Assembly (NCBI RefSeq): GCF_003966145.1
Contig: NZ_RXNR01000025.1
Location: 1-56,666 of the forward strand
Source: Lysinibacillus telephonicus
GTDB lineage: Bacteria; Bacillota; Bacilli; Bacillales_A; Planococcaceae
Reading direction: 5' to 3'
DNA length: 56,666 nt
In this document: piece after piece, positions 35,809-43,747 of the stretch
Numbering within the stretch: position 1 is the stretch's first letter
Layout: each line of letters starts with the position of its first letter
Notes under the pieces: generated by a model
What the model was told of the DNA's origin: nothing
Seen by the model: only the letters and a program-made list of their open reading frames with translations
The model's database searches: none
Made by a program: the position numbers and the translations under genes

Positions 35809-36621
35809 ATGAATAAAAAATGGTTAGCAACATCACTATGTGCAGCAACATTATTTGGGGCATCTTTTACAACAGCAGGTGCAACAGGGTTAAATGAAGA
35901 AGTTAAGAGTGATTCAAATTCATATATTCAAGTAATTAAAGGCGATCAAGTTCAAGGAATCGCTTTAAAAATAATCGATCAAATTGCGTTACAAAATGGA
36001 GAGTTCGATTTTAATAAATTCAAAGAATTAGTCAATAAATCGTTAAATGATCAAGCAGCTCAAAAAGTAATTAAAGAAGGTAAAAAAGTATATCAAAATA
36101 ATGCTTCTAAAGAAACGAACACAGAAGCACCAGCAAAGTCAACTAATGTAACGAACAACAACAAAACTACAGCACCAACAAATTCTAATAACCAACAAGT
36201 AGAAGCGCCAGCAAAAACACCTTCTACAAATGTTAGTCAATCAGTCTCTGAATTTGAGAAACAGGTAGTAGATTTAACAAATGCGGAACGTGCAAAAGCA
36301 GGTCTTAAACCGCTTCAAATCTCTAATCCATTAATGAATGTAGCTCAAGCAAAATCAGAAGATATGGCAAAAAATAATTATTTCTCACATACAAGCCCAA
36401 CTTACGGAAGTCCATTTGATCAAATCAAAGCTGCAGGTATTTCATATCGTTCAGCGGGTGAAAACATTGCACAAGGTCAAAGAACACCTGAAGAAGTAGT
36501 ACAGGCATGGATGAATTCAGAAGGTCACCGTGCAAACATTTTAAACGGAAACTACACACATATCGGTGTTGGCTACGTTGCAGATGGTAACTACTGGACA
36601 CAACAATTTATTCAACAATAA
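35809..36621 (+). CDS. Secreted CAP/SCP-domain protein (YkwD-like)
   Basis: A 270-residue exported protein. It has a signal peptide (about 1-25, ending TAGATG), a helical region, then a low-complexity Asn/Thr/Pro/Ala linker (about 100-145). The C-terminal CAP domain has FEKQVVDLTNAERAKAGLKPL, HTSPTYGSPFDQIKAAG, AGENIAQGQ and GHRANILNGNYTHIGVG. Bacterial CAP proteins are extracellular and common on spores and cell surfaces; their biochemical role is uncertain. The ATG at 35809 follows a gaggagg site; an earlier in-frame ATG would destroy the signal peptide. Monocistronic. Confidence 0.88.
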   Translation: MNKKWLATSLCAATLFGASFTTAGATGLNEEVKSDSNSYIQVIKGDQVQGIALKIIDQIALQNGEFDFNKFKELVNKSLNDQAAQKVIKEGKKVYQNNASKETNTEAPAKSTNVTNNNKTTAPTNSNNQQVEAPAKTPSTNVSQSVSEFEKQVVDLTNAERAKAGLKPLQISNPLMNVAQAKSEDMAKNNYFSHTSPTYGSPFDQIKAAGISYRSAGENIAQGQRTPEEVVQAWMNSEGHRANILNGNYTHIGVGYVADGNYWTQQFIQQ

Positions 36622-36642
36622 TTTAAGATTCATATATACGAT

Positions 36643-36684
36643 AAAAGATGGTCTTTAAGTCAATGGCTTAAGACCATCTTTTTT
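36643..36684 (+). terminator. Terminator of the CAP-domain gene
   Basis: aaaagatggtctt and aagaccatctttt form a long stem with a T-run. Confidence 0.75.
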
Positions 36685-36806
36685 GTATTAATTACTTGTG
36701 CTTTTGGGTTTTTAATTAGTTTAAAATTATTATTACTACGTGATTTTTCTTTTTAAATTTTAACTGAAAACATATTAAGTTAATTCAAGATGTATTAGAC
36801 TTGTTG

Positions 36807-37391
36807 TTATTTTACATGTAGATTGTCAATTAAATTTTTACACATATGTTCATATTGATGACCACTAATAACTAAATCAGCAACTTTCTTGTATCCTAAA
36901 CTACAATATAATTTTTTCGCTTTCGGATTAGCCATATCTACATTTAGGCCTATCGTATGGTAACCTGCCTTCTTCGCTGTTTCACTCATCTCGTTAAGTA
37001 ATGCGGAACCAATGCCTAATCCTCTAAATTTTTTGTTTACTACTACGGAATCTATATACCATTCATCAGGAAGTGTCTCTTTATCAATAAATAAATTTTC
37101 ATTAGGATCGAAGCCATTTTTAATTAATACTTTTTTAAACGGTTCATCAATGATAGGTTCTTCTGCTGAGGGATATCCAAAAATGACCCCAGCAATTTCG
37201 CCATTTAACTCATATACTAAGCCTCTGTTCACACCAAATCGATATGTAGGTTCTCCAACGGATTCTGCAACCATATCAAGTAATTTATTCTTAGAAATCT
37301 TCTTAAGTAAAGGTAACTCCATATCCTCAAATATTACCCATAAAAGTTTTGCAATTTCCAAACTATCTTTTTGGGTTGCCATTCTAATCAT
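36807..37391 (-). CDS. GNAT-family N-acetyltransferase
   Basis: A 194-residue GNAT protein. The acetyl-CoA pyrophosphate loop is KFRGLGIGSALLNEM (RGxGxG/A pattern), preceded by WYIDSVVV (beta4) and followed by LNVDMANPKAKKLYCSLGYK, the usual alpha4/beta6 segment. It transfers an acetyl group to an amine of unknown identity. ATG at 37391 follows ggagag by nine bases; an in-frame TTG at 37400 is less likely. The gene upstream on the same strand ends 49 bases away, so co-transcription with the AbrB-type permease is possible. Confidence 0.8.
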   Translation of the reverse strand: MIRMATQKDSLEIAKLLWVIFEDMELPLLKKISKNKLLDMVAESVGEPTYRFGVNRGLVYELNGEIAGVIFGYPSAEEPIIDEPFKKVLIKNGFDPNENLFIDKETLPDEWYIDSVVVNKKFRGLGIGSALLNEMSETAKKAGYHTIGLNVDMANPKAKKLYCSLGYKKVADLVISGHQYEHMCKNLIDNLHVK

Positions 37392-37440
37392 AAGTATCAA
37401 CTCTCCATATTTATTTTATATATTTTTTCAATTGTTAAGT

Positions 37441-38478
37441 TTAAACCATTTGGTCATTCCTACGCGTGAAATATTTAATAGATGGAATAATCGCAATAGA
37501 GACAACTAGAACGCGAAACAATTGAAACGCTGTTACAACGGTACTGTCAGCATGAACTGACGTAGAAATAATCCCCATTTGATCGAGACCACCAGGCACG
37601 ATACTTAAAAAACTCGTTTTAAAGTCGAGCGGATAAAATTGCATCATTAATAGAGCAAGGCCGTACGCACTTGCGATATATAGAAATGAAGAAACGAACG
37701 CGTAGAAAATCAACTTTCTCGATAAGTGAAGATTTTCTTTTTTCAAAAGTAGTCCGATGTATATCCCCATCACAATTTGTGCAATATGAAGTGCGCTCAC
37801 TGGAATTTCAGGAATTTCGATATTTGCAAGTTGTAAGCCAATAAATAAAAATACTGGACCAAGCATATAGCCAGTAGGGATTTTTATTTTCATTGCTATA
37901 AAGCCAGCAATATAACTTAAAGCAAAAAACAGTAAAAACGTAAAATTGTATTGTGTATCTGAAACAGATGTACTCGAGCTGCTGCTACTACCTGCAATAA
38001 GTAATGGCACAAAGCCGATAATACAGAGTACACGCAATACTTGATAAAACGTAATCATCGCAATATTTTTACTGCCCTGTTCCTCGGCATAGGCAACAAT
38101 TTGTGTCATACCACCAGGCACACAGCTAGTAAGTGCGCTAAGTTGATCAACCATCACACGTTTAACTATTACCCAGCTGATGAAAATAAATAAAAGGATA
38201 TAAAGGACATTTAATGAAATCATTACAGGTAAATAAAGTCGAATATCTGCAAGTGCCTCAAGAGTAAAGGCATGGCCAATTGAATATCCAGCAATAACTA
38301 AACCAAAATTCCGAAAGTGTTTATTCCATTTTAAAGGAAGTGGCGTTGTTAATTGTAAAACTAGCACCGTTAGCAATGGACCGAGAAGCCAAGGCATTGG
38401 GATATGTAACAATTGAAAAACAAAGGCGCCAATGACACCAAGTACTGTAGTTAATAAATAGCTTTTTGTTATTGCCAT
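37441..38478 (-). CDS. AbrB-family membrane protein
   Basis: A 345-residue membrane protein of the AbrB family (PF05145, historically mislabelled ammonia monooxygenase; not the AbrB transition regulator). It has about ten membrane segments in two similar halves. Each half has a family motif: SCVPGGMTQIVAYAEE in the first and SIVPGGLDQMGIISTS in the second, and PMPWLLGPLL is near the N-terminus. Transport function is suspected from topology only. gaggtat precedes the ATG. Confidence 0.82.
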   Translation of the reverse strand: MAITKSYLLTTVLGVIGAFVFQLLHIPMPWLLGPLLTVLVLQLTTPLPLKWNKHFRNFGLVIAGYSIGHAFTLEALADIRLYLPVMISLNVLYILLFIFISWVIVKRVMVDQLSALTSCVPGGMTQIVAYAEEQGSKNIAMITFYQVLRVLCIIGFVPLLIAGSSSSSSTSVSDTQYNFTFLLFFALSYIAGFIAMKIKIPTGYMLGPVFLFIGLQLANIEIPEIPVSALHIAQIVMGIYIGLLLKKENLHLSRKLIFYAFVSSFLYIASAYGLALLMMQFYPLDFKTSFLSIVPGGLDQMGIISTSVHADSTVVTAFQLFRVLVVSIAIIPSIKYFTRRNDQMV

Positions 38479-39011
38479 AAAGAATACCTCAATTCATAAA
38501 AACTTGTTTAATTATTTCATATTCATCCAATTTTTTAAAGGGTTGCAATGAATCAAGGGATGAGGGCAGGGGATAGTAAGTGGTTTCTAGTGCGAAAAAT
38601 TAATATCGTAAATTTTGATTTTAATACTATAAAATTGGATTCACTGCAAGCCAATAAATTCGAGAAAAAGAATCATCAACGTCAAGAAAATAGCTATTGA
38701 GGTGATACTATGGTGCTAAAAGCGGAAGAAAAATCTGCTCTCCACAATGGTGAGCAGATGTTGGCGATTGGAACATTAAATGAAAATCTAAAGAACGTGG
38801 AGTGCTGTCTAAAACGATTCGATTTTATAACAGTGAGGTCTATAAACGGGTGGATAAAAATGATAATCGACTAAGCTCAGTTTGCTGAGTATTTGAACAA
38901 AATTATTGTTCGATAGCAATTGACCCTTTCGATAGGTAAAAATAAAGTGTTGGAAATAAAATAAAGCTTTGTTTGGAATAAAACTATTAAATACTTCGAA
39001 AAAATTGTGCA
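38479..39011. other. Intergenic region containing one small frame
   Basis: Apart from the possible 54-residue gene at 38710-38874, no coding signal is visible. A hairpin atctgctc / gagcagat (38733-38759) lies inside that small frame. Confidence 0.4.
38710..38874 (+). CDS. Possible 54-residue protein, perhaps frameshifted
   Basis: ATG at 38710 follows gaggtg by five bases and opens MVLKAEEKSALHNGEQMLAIG..., ending at TAA 38874. In another frame the second half reads KERGVLSKTIRFYNSEVYKR... to a TGA near 38888, which looks more protein-like than the nominal C-terminus. Either it is a true short protein or a small gene with an indel around 38800. No family is recognised. Confidence 0.35.
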   Translation: MVLKAEEKSALHNGEQMLAIGTLNENLKNVECCLKRFDFITVRSINGWIKMIID

Positions 39012-39044
39012 GCAAAAAAGCCGATTGAAAAATTTCAATCAGCT
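39012..39044 (-). terminator. Terminator of the small membrane-protein gene
   Basis: On the minus strand aagctgattgaaa / tttcaatcggctt is followed by a T-run. It overlaps the stop codon of the gene at 39039. Confidence 0.65.
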
Positions 39045-39218
39045 TCTGTTTTTTAGAATTTTACTGGTTTCAATACCTGCGTTGAAAATTGAGACAACCA
39101 TTATCAGGAAAAATAGAATCTGTATTGAATGGTTTGCTGTCCAGTATCCCAAGAAGTTCATAAGAACAAGAATAACAAATAAAAGAGCAGTAACTGTGGT
39201 TATAAAAATACGAGTCAT
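39039..39218 (-). CDS. Small two-TM membrane protein
   Basis: A 59-residue protein with two hydrophobic segments (about residues 3-22 and 28-47) and a basic C-terminus (KILKNRS). ATG at 39218 follows aaggagg at ideal distance, so a longer in-frame start is rejected. Own terminator. Function unknown. Confidence 0.6.
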   Translation of the reverse strand: MTRIFITTVTALLFVILVLMNFLGYWTANHSIQILFFLIMVVSIFNAGIETSKILKNRS

Positions 39219-39354
39219 TTTAATTCCTCCTTCATATGTAAACCATTTACAATAAAAGATTAACATAAACAATTGGGATTTTAAACCATTAAAGTATTAT
39301 CAAACTGCACAATCCAAAAAAATAAAGAAGAGCACTAAATTGTGCTCTCCTAAA

Positions 39355-39528
39355 CTAACGACGATGTTCTACTAGGTCAATTGCACCTAGAACAATGTGT
39401 GCTAATCCGAAACCAAAAATAGTGTTTGCAAACGCTTTGTTCGAGCTATTCCTTTGTTTCATCGCATACCCGGCAGCAGTAACAGCCGAACCTAGTAAAG
39501 TTGGGATTAAACCTTCACGAACGTTCAT
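39355..39528 (-). CDS. Small conserved protein, hydrophobic, 57 residues
   Basis: The product begins MNVREGLIPTLLGSAVTAAG, has two hydrophobic Gly/Ala-rich helices (about 7-22 and 35-50) and ends EHRR. The ATG at 39528 has ggaggg nine bases upstream; the same frame is open further upstream but lacks a second ribosome site. Similar short proteins occur in Bacillus genomes, sometimes mislabelled asparagine synthase; I infer only a small membrane-associated protein. Confidence 0.6.
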   Translation of the reverse strand: MNVREGLIPTLLGSAVTAAGYAMKQRNSSNKAFANTIFGFGLAHIVLGAIDLVEHRR

Positions 39529-39915
39529 TAGAAATCCCTCCATCATGTTAGTTGGTGTAATCACACCGTTATTATTGTTCCTTAAAAGTAAAATATATAT
39601 ACAGTATTTAGAAAACAACAGCATTATACATATAGCATTGTTATATCTTAGTTTTAAGGGGAGTGAGAGTGACATGGGCAAGGCAGCTTTGGACCTGGCT
39701 ATCATGTACTGGAAAGATATCTTCAAAGATTTGCACAAAGCTCAACTCATAAACTAAAAAAACTGATACTATCCTAGGAAAAGGACGATATTCAGTAAGA
39801 AATATATTTAAAAATAAATTTTGAATGCCAACATGACCCTTTAAAAGTCTTTAATTACAATTGGACGTGTTTATTTAGGAAAAAATCTACTTCTTTTATA
39901 AAACTTCTCGCACTA

Positions 39916-39943
39916 TTGACATTTAGCAAGTACGTGCTAGAAT
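39916..39943 (+). promoter_or_regulatory. Sigma-A-type promoter for nhaC, with an inverted repeat in the spacer
   Basis: TTGACA (39916-39921), 16 bases, TAGAAT (39938-39943). The spacer contains tagca-N6-tgcta, a possible operator between the -35 and -10. A direct repeat gcgttgaa gcgttgaa follows at about 39960. Confidence 0.6.
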
Positions 39944-40013
39944 GATAAATGACTTCATTGCGTTGAAGCGTTGAAGTTTAAAGCGTGAATTATATCATCT
40001 AGGAGTAAACAAA

Positions 40014-41390
40014 ATGTTTTCTATTGAGACAAAAACAAAACCGTCAGTATTCGAAGCATTATTCATTGTAATAATAGTAATTTCAATAATTTCTATTGCG
40101 ATAGGAAAGCTTGGTGCTACACCACATATTCCTATTTTGTTATCTATTATTCTTCTAATTTTTTACGGGCTACTAAAACGTGTGCCATTTAATATCCTAG
40201 AAGATAGTATGAAATCCGGTGCAATTTCAGGAATAGGTGCAATTTATATCTTCTTTTTAATAGGGATACTAATTAGTAGTTGGATTGTAGGCGGAACAAT
40301 ACCAACACTTTTATATATAGGCTTATCCCTCGTAACAGCAAGTTTCTTTTATACAATAGTATTTATAATTACAGCTATCATCGGTACAGCAATTGGCAGT
40401 TCACTGACAACTGTAGCGACTGTCGGAGTTGCTTTTATAAGTATTGCAGGTGCTATTGATGCATCGCTTGTCTTGACGGCCGGCGCTATCGTATCCGGTG
40501 CATTTTTTGGTGATAAAATGTCGCCATTATCAGATACAACTAATTTAGCTGCGAGCATCGTCAATATTGATTTATTCGAACATATAAAAAATATGAGTTG
40601 GACAACTGTTCCTGCGTTTTTCCTTAGCGCTGTCTTATACTCTGTTTTATCTCCTTCTATTTCGGGATTAGATGATACGGCCATTACGTCCTATAAGGCT
40701 AGTTTACAAGCAACTAATTTTGTTCATTGGTATGCAATTGTGCCGCTAATTGTCTTGATAATTTGTACATTCATAAAGATGCCAGCGTTTTTAACACTTA
40801 TTGTAAGTTCACTTGTAGCACTGCTGTTATCAATCTTTCATACTTCATTATCCTTTATGGATTACTGTAAAATTTTATATAGTGGATATATTTCTGAAAC
40901 AGGGGTAGAAGTGATTGATTCACTCTTAACTCGTGGTGGAATTAGTAGTATGTTCTTCACGATTATGCTTGTGTTCCTTAGCCTTAGCATGGGTGGGTTA
41001 TTATTTGCTTTAGGTATTATCCAAACATTACTTAGCAAATTTGACCAATTGCTAAAGTCAGTCGGTGCCCTAATAACAGGTACTGCTTTTACAGCGATTG
41101 GTATTAATATATTAGTTGGGGAGCAGTATTTATCGATTTTATTAACAGGTGAGACCTATAAGCAAAAATATAGAGAACTGGGCTTACATCCGAAAAATTT
41201 GAGTCGAGTGATGGAAGATGCGGGTACAGTTATTAATCCACTTGTCCCGTGGAGTGTTTGTGGTTTATTTATTGCCTCGATGCTTGACGTTTCCGTGACC
41301 GACTATTTGCCTTTTGCGTTCTTTTGCTTATTGAGTCCAGTACTTACTATAATATTTGGATGGTTAAATCTGACAATATCAAAAAAATAA
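40014..41390 (+). CDS. NhaC-family Na+/H+ antiporter
   Basis: A 458-residue membrane protein with about eleven hydrophobic segments and the NhaC pattern: PHIPILLSIILLI, a long GTAIGSSLTTVATVG segment, SGAFFGDKMSPLSDTTNLAAS and the late EDAGTVINPLVPWSVCG. Members exchange cytoplasmic sodium (or malate with sodium in some) for protons. ATG follows aggag. Monocistronic behind a clear promoter. I leave the symbol blank because several nhaC paralogues exist in Bacillales. Confidence 0.87.
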   Translation: MFSIETKTKPSVFEALFIVIIVISIISIAIGKLGATPHIPILLSIILLIFYGLLKRVPFNILEDSMKSGAISGIGAIYIFFLIGILISSWIVGGTIPTLLYIGLSLVTASFFYTIVFIITAIIGTAIGSSLTTVATVGVAFISIAGAIDASLVLTAGAIVSGAFFGDKMSPLSDTTNLAASIVNIDLFEHIKNMSWTTVPAFFLSAVLYSVLSPSISGLDDTAITSYKASLQATNFVHWYAIVPLIVLIICTFIKMPAFLTLIVSSLVALLLSIFHTSLSFMDYCKILYSGYISETGVEVIDSLLTRGGISSMFFTIMLVFLSLSMGGLLFALGIIQTLLSKFDQLLKSVGALITGTAFTAIGINILVGEQYLSILLTGETYKQKYRELGLHPKNLSRVMEDAGTVINPLVPWSVCGLFIASMLDVSVTDYLPFAFFCLLSPVLTIIFGWLNLTISKK

Positions 41391-41813
41391 ACATACTAAC
41401 ATTAGTAGTGCAAACCAAGGCCATGGTGGGATTGAGTCAATATTCAGAACATTAAGGATAGTATTGTTAAGCAAATGATAAATTAATTATAATAGTTGAG
41501 TGAGTAGAAATTTGTGGTTATTTGAATAAAGGTGATTTCTATGAATGAGAAAATATCGTAGACGAAGCGGATTGGGTGGGTTTAGTGGGTATTAGACCCA
41601 AAGGGAGTGGTATGGACTTTTCCTTGACACTTTTTGCATAGAATCTTGCATATTTTCATGTAAAAAAGAGCAGCCAAATGGTTGCTCGGTACATTGTATC
41701 TATTTTTATAAGTGTTGAAAACTATGTAGAATTAATATAAATGGCCCTACTAGATTTCATATAACACTTAAAAGGAACTGTAAGGATTTTTTCCTTGAAG
41801 TCAAAGTGTTAGT
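41391..41813. other. Intergenic region
   Basis: Only a minus-strand terminator (41662-41687) is clear. An aaaggtg site near 41530 precedes two overlapping very short frames (7 and 16 codons), probably decay products. No gene is supported. Confidence 0.35.
41662..41687 (-). terminator. Terminator
   Basis: gagcagcc / ggttgctc with a four-base loop; on the minus strand it is followed by tttttta. It lies about 125 bases beyond the gene ending at 41814. Confidence 0.6.
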
Positions 41814-42140
41814 TTACTGATTTTTATTGGGGTAATCTGTAATATTAAGATTACTTTTTTCTTTATTGGACCACGCGTAAAGTATTCTATCTCCATTGTT
41901 CAATGTAACTTGAACATTATAAAAAAAGGGATAAACTCCTGCTTGTGAACGAAAAACTTCTATTTCTTTCACTTCCTCTTCTGAAATAGACCGATTTTCA
42001 ATTATATCAAACATAACAGCCACTAATAACTCTTCTCTATCTTCTCTACTTCCAAACTTATAATTTTGATAGTTGAAATATATTAGAGTTCCTATGAAAA
42101 GGAAAAAGAAAACAATGGCTAAAAGCCCACTTTTTTTCAA
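41814..42140 (-). CDS. Membrane-anchored protein of unknown function
   Basis: A 108-residue protein with one N-terminal membrane segment (about residues 4-20) and a soluble, charged outer domain (VFRSQAGVYPFFYNVQVTLNNGDRILYAW). TTG at 42140 lies eight bases after ggggg and is the likely start; a GTG at 42149 directly abuts that site. It is divergent from the YycO-like gene across about 120 bases containing two palindromes. No family is recognised. Confidence 0.55.
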   Translation of the reverse strand: MKKSGLLAIVFFFLFIGTLIYFNYQNYKFGSREDREELLVAVMFDIIENRSISEEEVKEIEVFRSQAGVYPFFYNVQVTLNNGDRILYAWSNKEKSNLNITDYPNKNQ

Positions 42141-42203
42141 CTCTTCCACCCCCTAAATTTGTAAATAATGTTAAAAAAATAGATTAATAGTTGTAAAACG
42201 AGG

Positions 42204-42218
42204 CGATATACTATATCG
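42204..42218. promoter_or_regulatory. Perfect palindrome, possible operator
   Basis: CGATATA, one base, TATATCG, in the divergent region between the membrane-anchored protein and the YycO-like gene. It is separated by six bases from a second palindrome. Confidence 0.45.
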
Positions 42219-42224
42219 TTACTT

Positions 42225-42241
42225 TTGTAAATATTTTACAA
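42225..42241. promoter_or_regulatory. Perfect palindrome, possible operator or hairpin
   Basis: TTGTAAA, three bases, TTTACAA, ending about five bases before the ribosome site (aaaggag) of the YycO-like gene. It could bind a dimeric regulator or fold in the mRNA leader. Confidence 0.45.
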
Positions 42242-42260
42242 TAAAAGGAGTGTTCTATCA

Positions 42261-42962
42261 ATGAAAAGACCATTAAAAACAACAATGTTATTTTTCACAA
42301 CCTTGATATTAATTTTCGCCTTTAACGTTTCTACTTCTCATGCCAATGTTCAAGAAGATGAGTATCTACTTGAACAAGAAAAACAAGAAAAAATATTTCA
42401 AGAAATTATAGAAAGTGTACCTAATGGAACATATTCAGGTAATGATATTACCACTAATGCTCTTGATCCTAGTAGTTATAATCCGCAAGCTGGTGATATA
42501 TTATATACTCCTAGTACACAATGTAACGATGATAACCGTGAAACTTGTAAAGGGATTACTGGTCATGTTGGGATAGTAAATCCTTCTACAGGAACTGTAA
42601 CTCATATTCAGGCACCTGGTTATTTACCTAAATCAATATCCTTAAATTCTTGGTTTACTAAATATCCTAAAACTGTAGTTGTGAGACATAAAAATTCTAC
42701 CAAGGCTTCAAATGCTGCTAAGTGGGCTTATGATTATTATATTTGGGGTGATGGTGCAGAGAAAACTTATAAAGTAACAATAGACCAAGATTTAACAAAA
42801 ACACTTAGTTTAAATACTACTTATTGCTCGTTAATTGTATGGCAAGCTTATTATTATGGAGCTGGTCAAAAATTATCTCTTAATATTCCTGTAATGCCTG
42901 TTCTCTTTGTAAATTACGCACCATATCATGATATGTATGTTTTAATGAAAATAGGATATTGA
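42261..42962 (+). CDS. Secreted YycO/YiiX-like (NlpC/P60-type fold) protein
   Basis: A 233-residue exported protein with a signal peptide (about 1-29, cleavage near SHA). The mature part fits a permuted papain-like YiiX/YycO enzyme: GDILYTPSTQ near the start, the histidine in GHVGIVNPSTG, and the TYCSLIVWQAYYY segment with the candidate nucleophile cysteine near the end. Activity is unknown; related proteins are amidases or hydrolases of the cell envelope. ATG follows aaaggag. Two palindromes upstream suggest specific regulation. Confidence 0.7.
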   Translation: MKRPLKTTMLFFTTLILIFAFNVSTSHANVQEDEYLLEQEKQEKIFQEIIESVPNGTYSGNDITTNALDPSSYNPQAGDILYTPSTQCNDDNRETCKGITGHVGIVNPSTGTVTHIQAPGYLPKSISLNSWFTKYPKTVVVRHKNSTKASNAAKWAYDYYIWGDGAEKTYKVTIDQDLTKTLSLNTTYCSLIVWQAYYYGAGQKLSLNIPVMPVLFVNYAPYHDMYVLMKIGY

Positions 42963-43000
42963 TATAAAAACGTTTACCTTAATTTTTGGTGAATATGTAA

Positions 43001-43029
43001 AGTCACACTCATACGAGTTGTGGCTTTTT
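43001..43029 (+). terminator. Probable terminator of the YycO-like gene
   Basis: agtcacactc / gagttgtggct with a four-base loop, one bulge and a T-run. Confidence 0.5.
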
Positions 43030-43114
43030 CTAATAATGTCCTAAAAATTAATAGTTGCCATACTTGCCACACTTTCCAAATTACACAAAATCACTACTAA
43101 TACTTTATACTGTG

Positions 43115-43243
43115 AGATAGGACGGAGCGGTAAAATATCCGGTCTTACCAAAATCTTCTTCTAAAAAGGAGAAAGACAAGACGACCAACGACACGCGCCG
43201 AAAGTTATATCGAAGAAGCGACAACACGATCGTCCCAGTATCT
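43115..43243 (+). ncRNA. Candidate structured RNA
   Basis: A long-range stem closes the segment: AGATAGGACG (43115-43124) pairs with CGTCC (43231-43235) and, past a three-base bulge, TATCT (43239-43243). Inside, GGTAA (43129-43133) pairs with TTACC (43145-43149), and TCTT (43154-43157) with AAGA (43173-43176), continued by weaker pairs. The segment is visibly richer in G+C than its surroundings and has no open frame. A strong ribosome site follows at once. No known RNA family is recognised. Confidence 0.35.
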
Positions 43244-43428
43244 GAGAGGGGTGGTTTTTATGAAATAATATATATAAACATATTTAATTATTATTTAATA
43301 TTTATAAAGCGAAAAATAAAAAATTCAATATTATTCTTTGATTATTATATTCACAAATTTTTAATTGAGAAGGCAATTGCTAAGTATATCAGTTTTTAAC
43401 CACAACACAATATCTATTCTATGAGTGA

Positions 43429-43463
43429 AGCGACCACTTTGAGGAAGGTGGTTGCTTTTTATT
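43429..43463 (+). terminator. Rho-independent terminator
   Basis: agcgaccac / gtggttgct with a ten-base loop, then ttttatt. Confidence 0.7.
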
Positions 43464-43488
43464 ATGTTTTGAAATGAGGAGAATGTCT

Positions 43489-43620
43489 ATGAATTATGTG
43501 TTATCTTGCGAGAAATGCAAACGTCCTGCGGACTTAGATAAAGGAAAAAGCAAACCTGGAAACAAATTTTGTAACAGCACTTGCAATTGTGGTGGCAAAA
43601 TCAAACCGTTGCTCGACTGA
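43489..43620 (+). CDS. 43-residue cysteine-rich small protein
   Basis: ATG at 43489 follows gaggag by seven bases. The product starts MNYVLSCEKCKRPADLDKGK and ends NCGGKIKPLLD. Five cysteines (CEKC, then FC, TC and NC close together) suggest a small zinc-binding knuckle, as in small phage or regulatory proteins. No family is recognised. It lies among phage-like relics downstream of a strong terminator. Confidence 0.5.
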   Translation: MNYVLSCEKCKRPADLDKGKSKPGNKFCNSTCNCGGKIKPLLD

Positions 43621-43747
43621 TTTATTTTGAGCAGTGGGCATTATCGAGTGTTACCCCTTCGCTTATATGATAGTGCTTGCTGCTGAGAATTAAAAATTTA
43701 AGGAATTATCTCCGGAAATAGTCTAATATATTATTCGGAGGTGTAAT

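Larger units (their letters stand above)
42963..43488. other. Non-coding region with structured elements
   Basis: No long gene. It contains a terminator-like hairpin (43001-43029), a candidate structured RNA (43115-43243) and a strong terminator (43429-43463). A gagaggggtgg ribosome site at about 43243 is followed by ATG AAA TAA, a two-codon frame, so any gene once here has been lost. Confidence 0.45.

Noticed and set aside
35809-36621. CAP-domain protein as a bacteriocin or toxin
   Set aside because: The signal peptide, low-complexity linker and CAP motifs fit the widespread YkwD-like secreted proteins; no immunity or export genes are nearby.
39395-39757. Plus-strand 120-codon frame opposite the 57-residue small protein
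   Set aside because: No ribosome site; the minus strand has a well-placed ggaggg and a coherent small protein.
43115-43243. Group II intron domain or known riboswitch
   Set aside because: I looked for domain V-type and known aptamer core motifs and saw none; kept only as an unclassified structured-RNA candidate.
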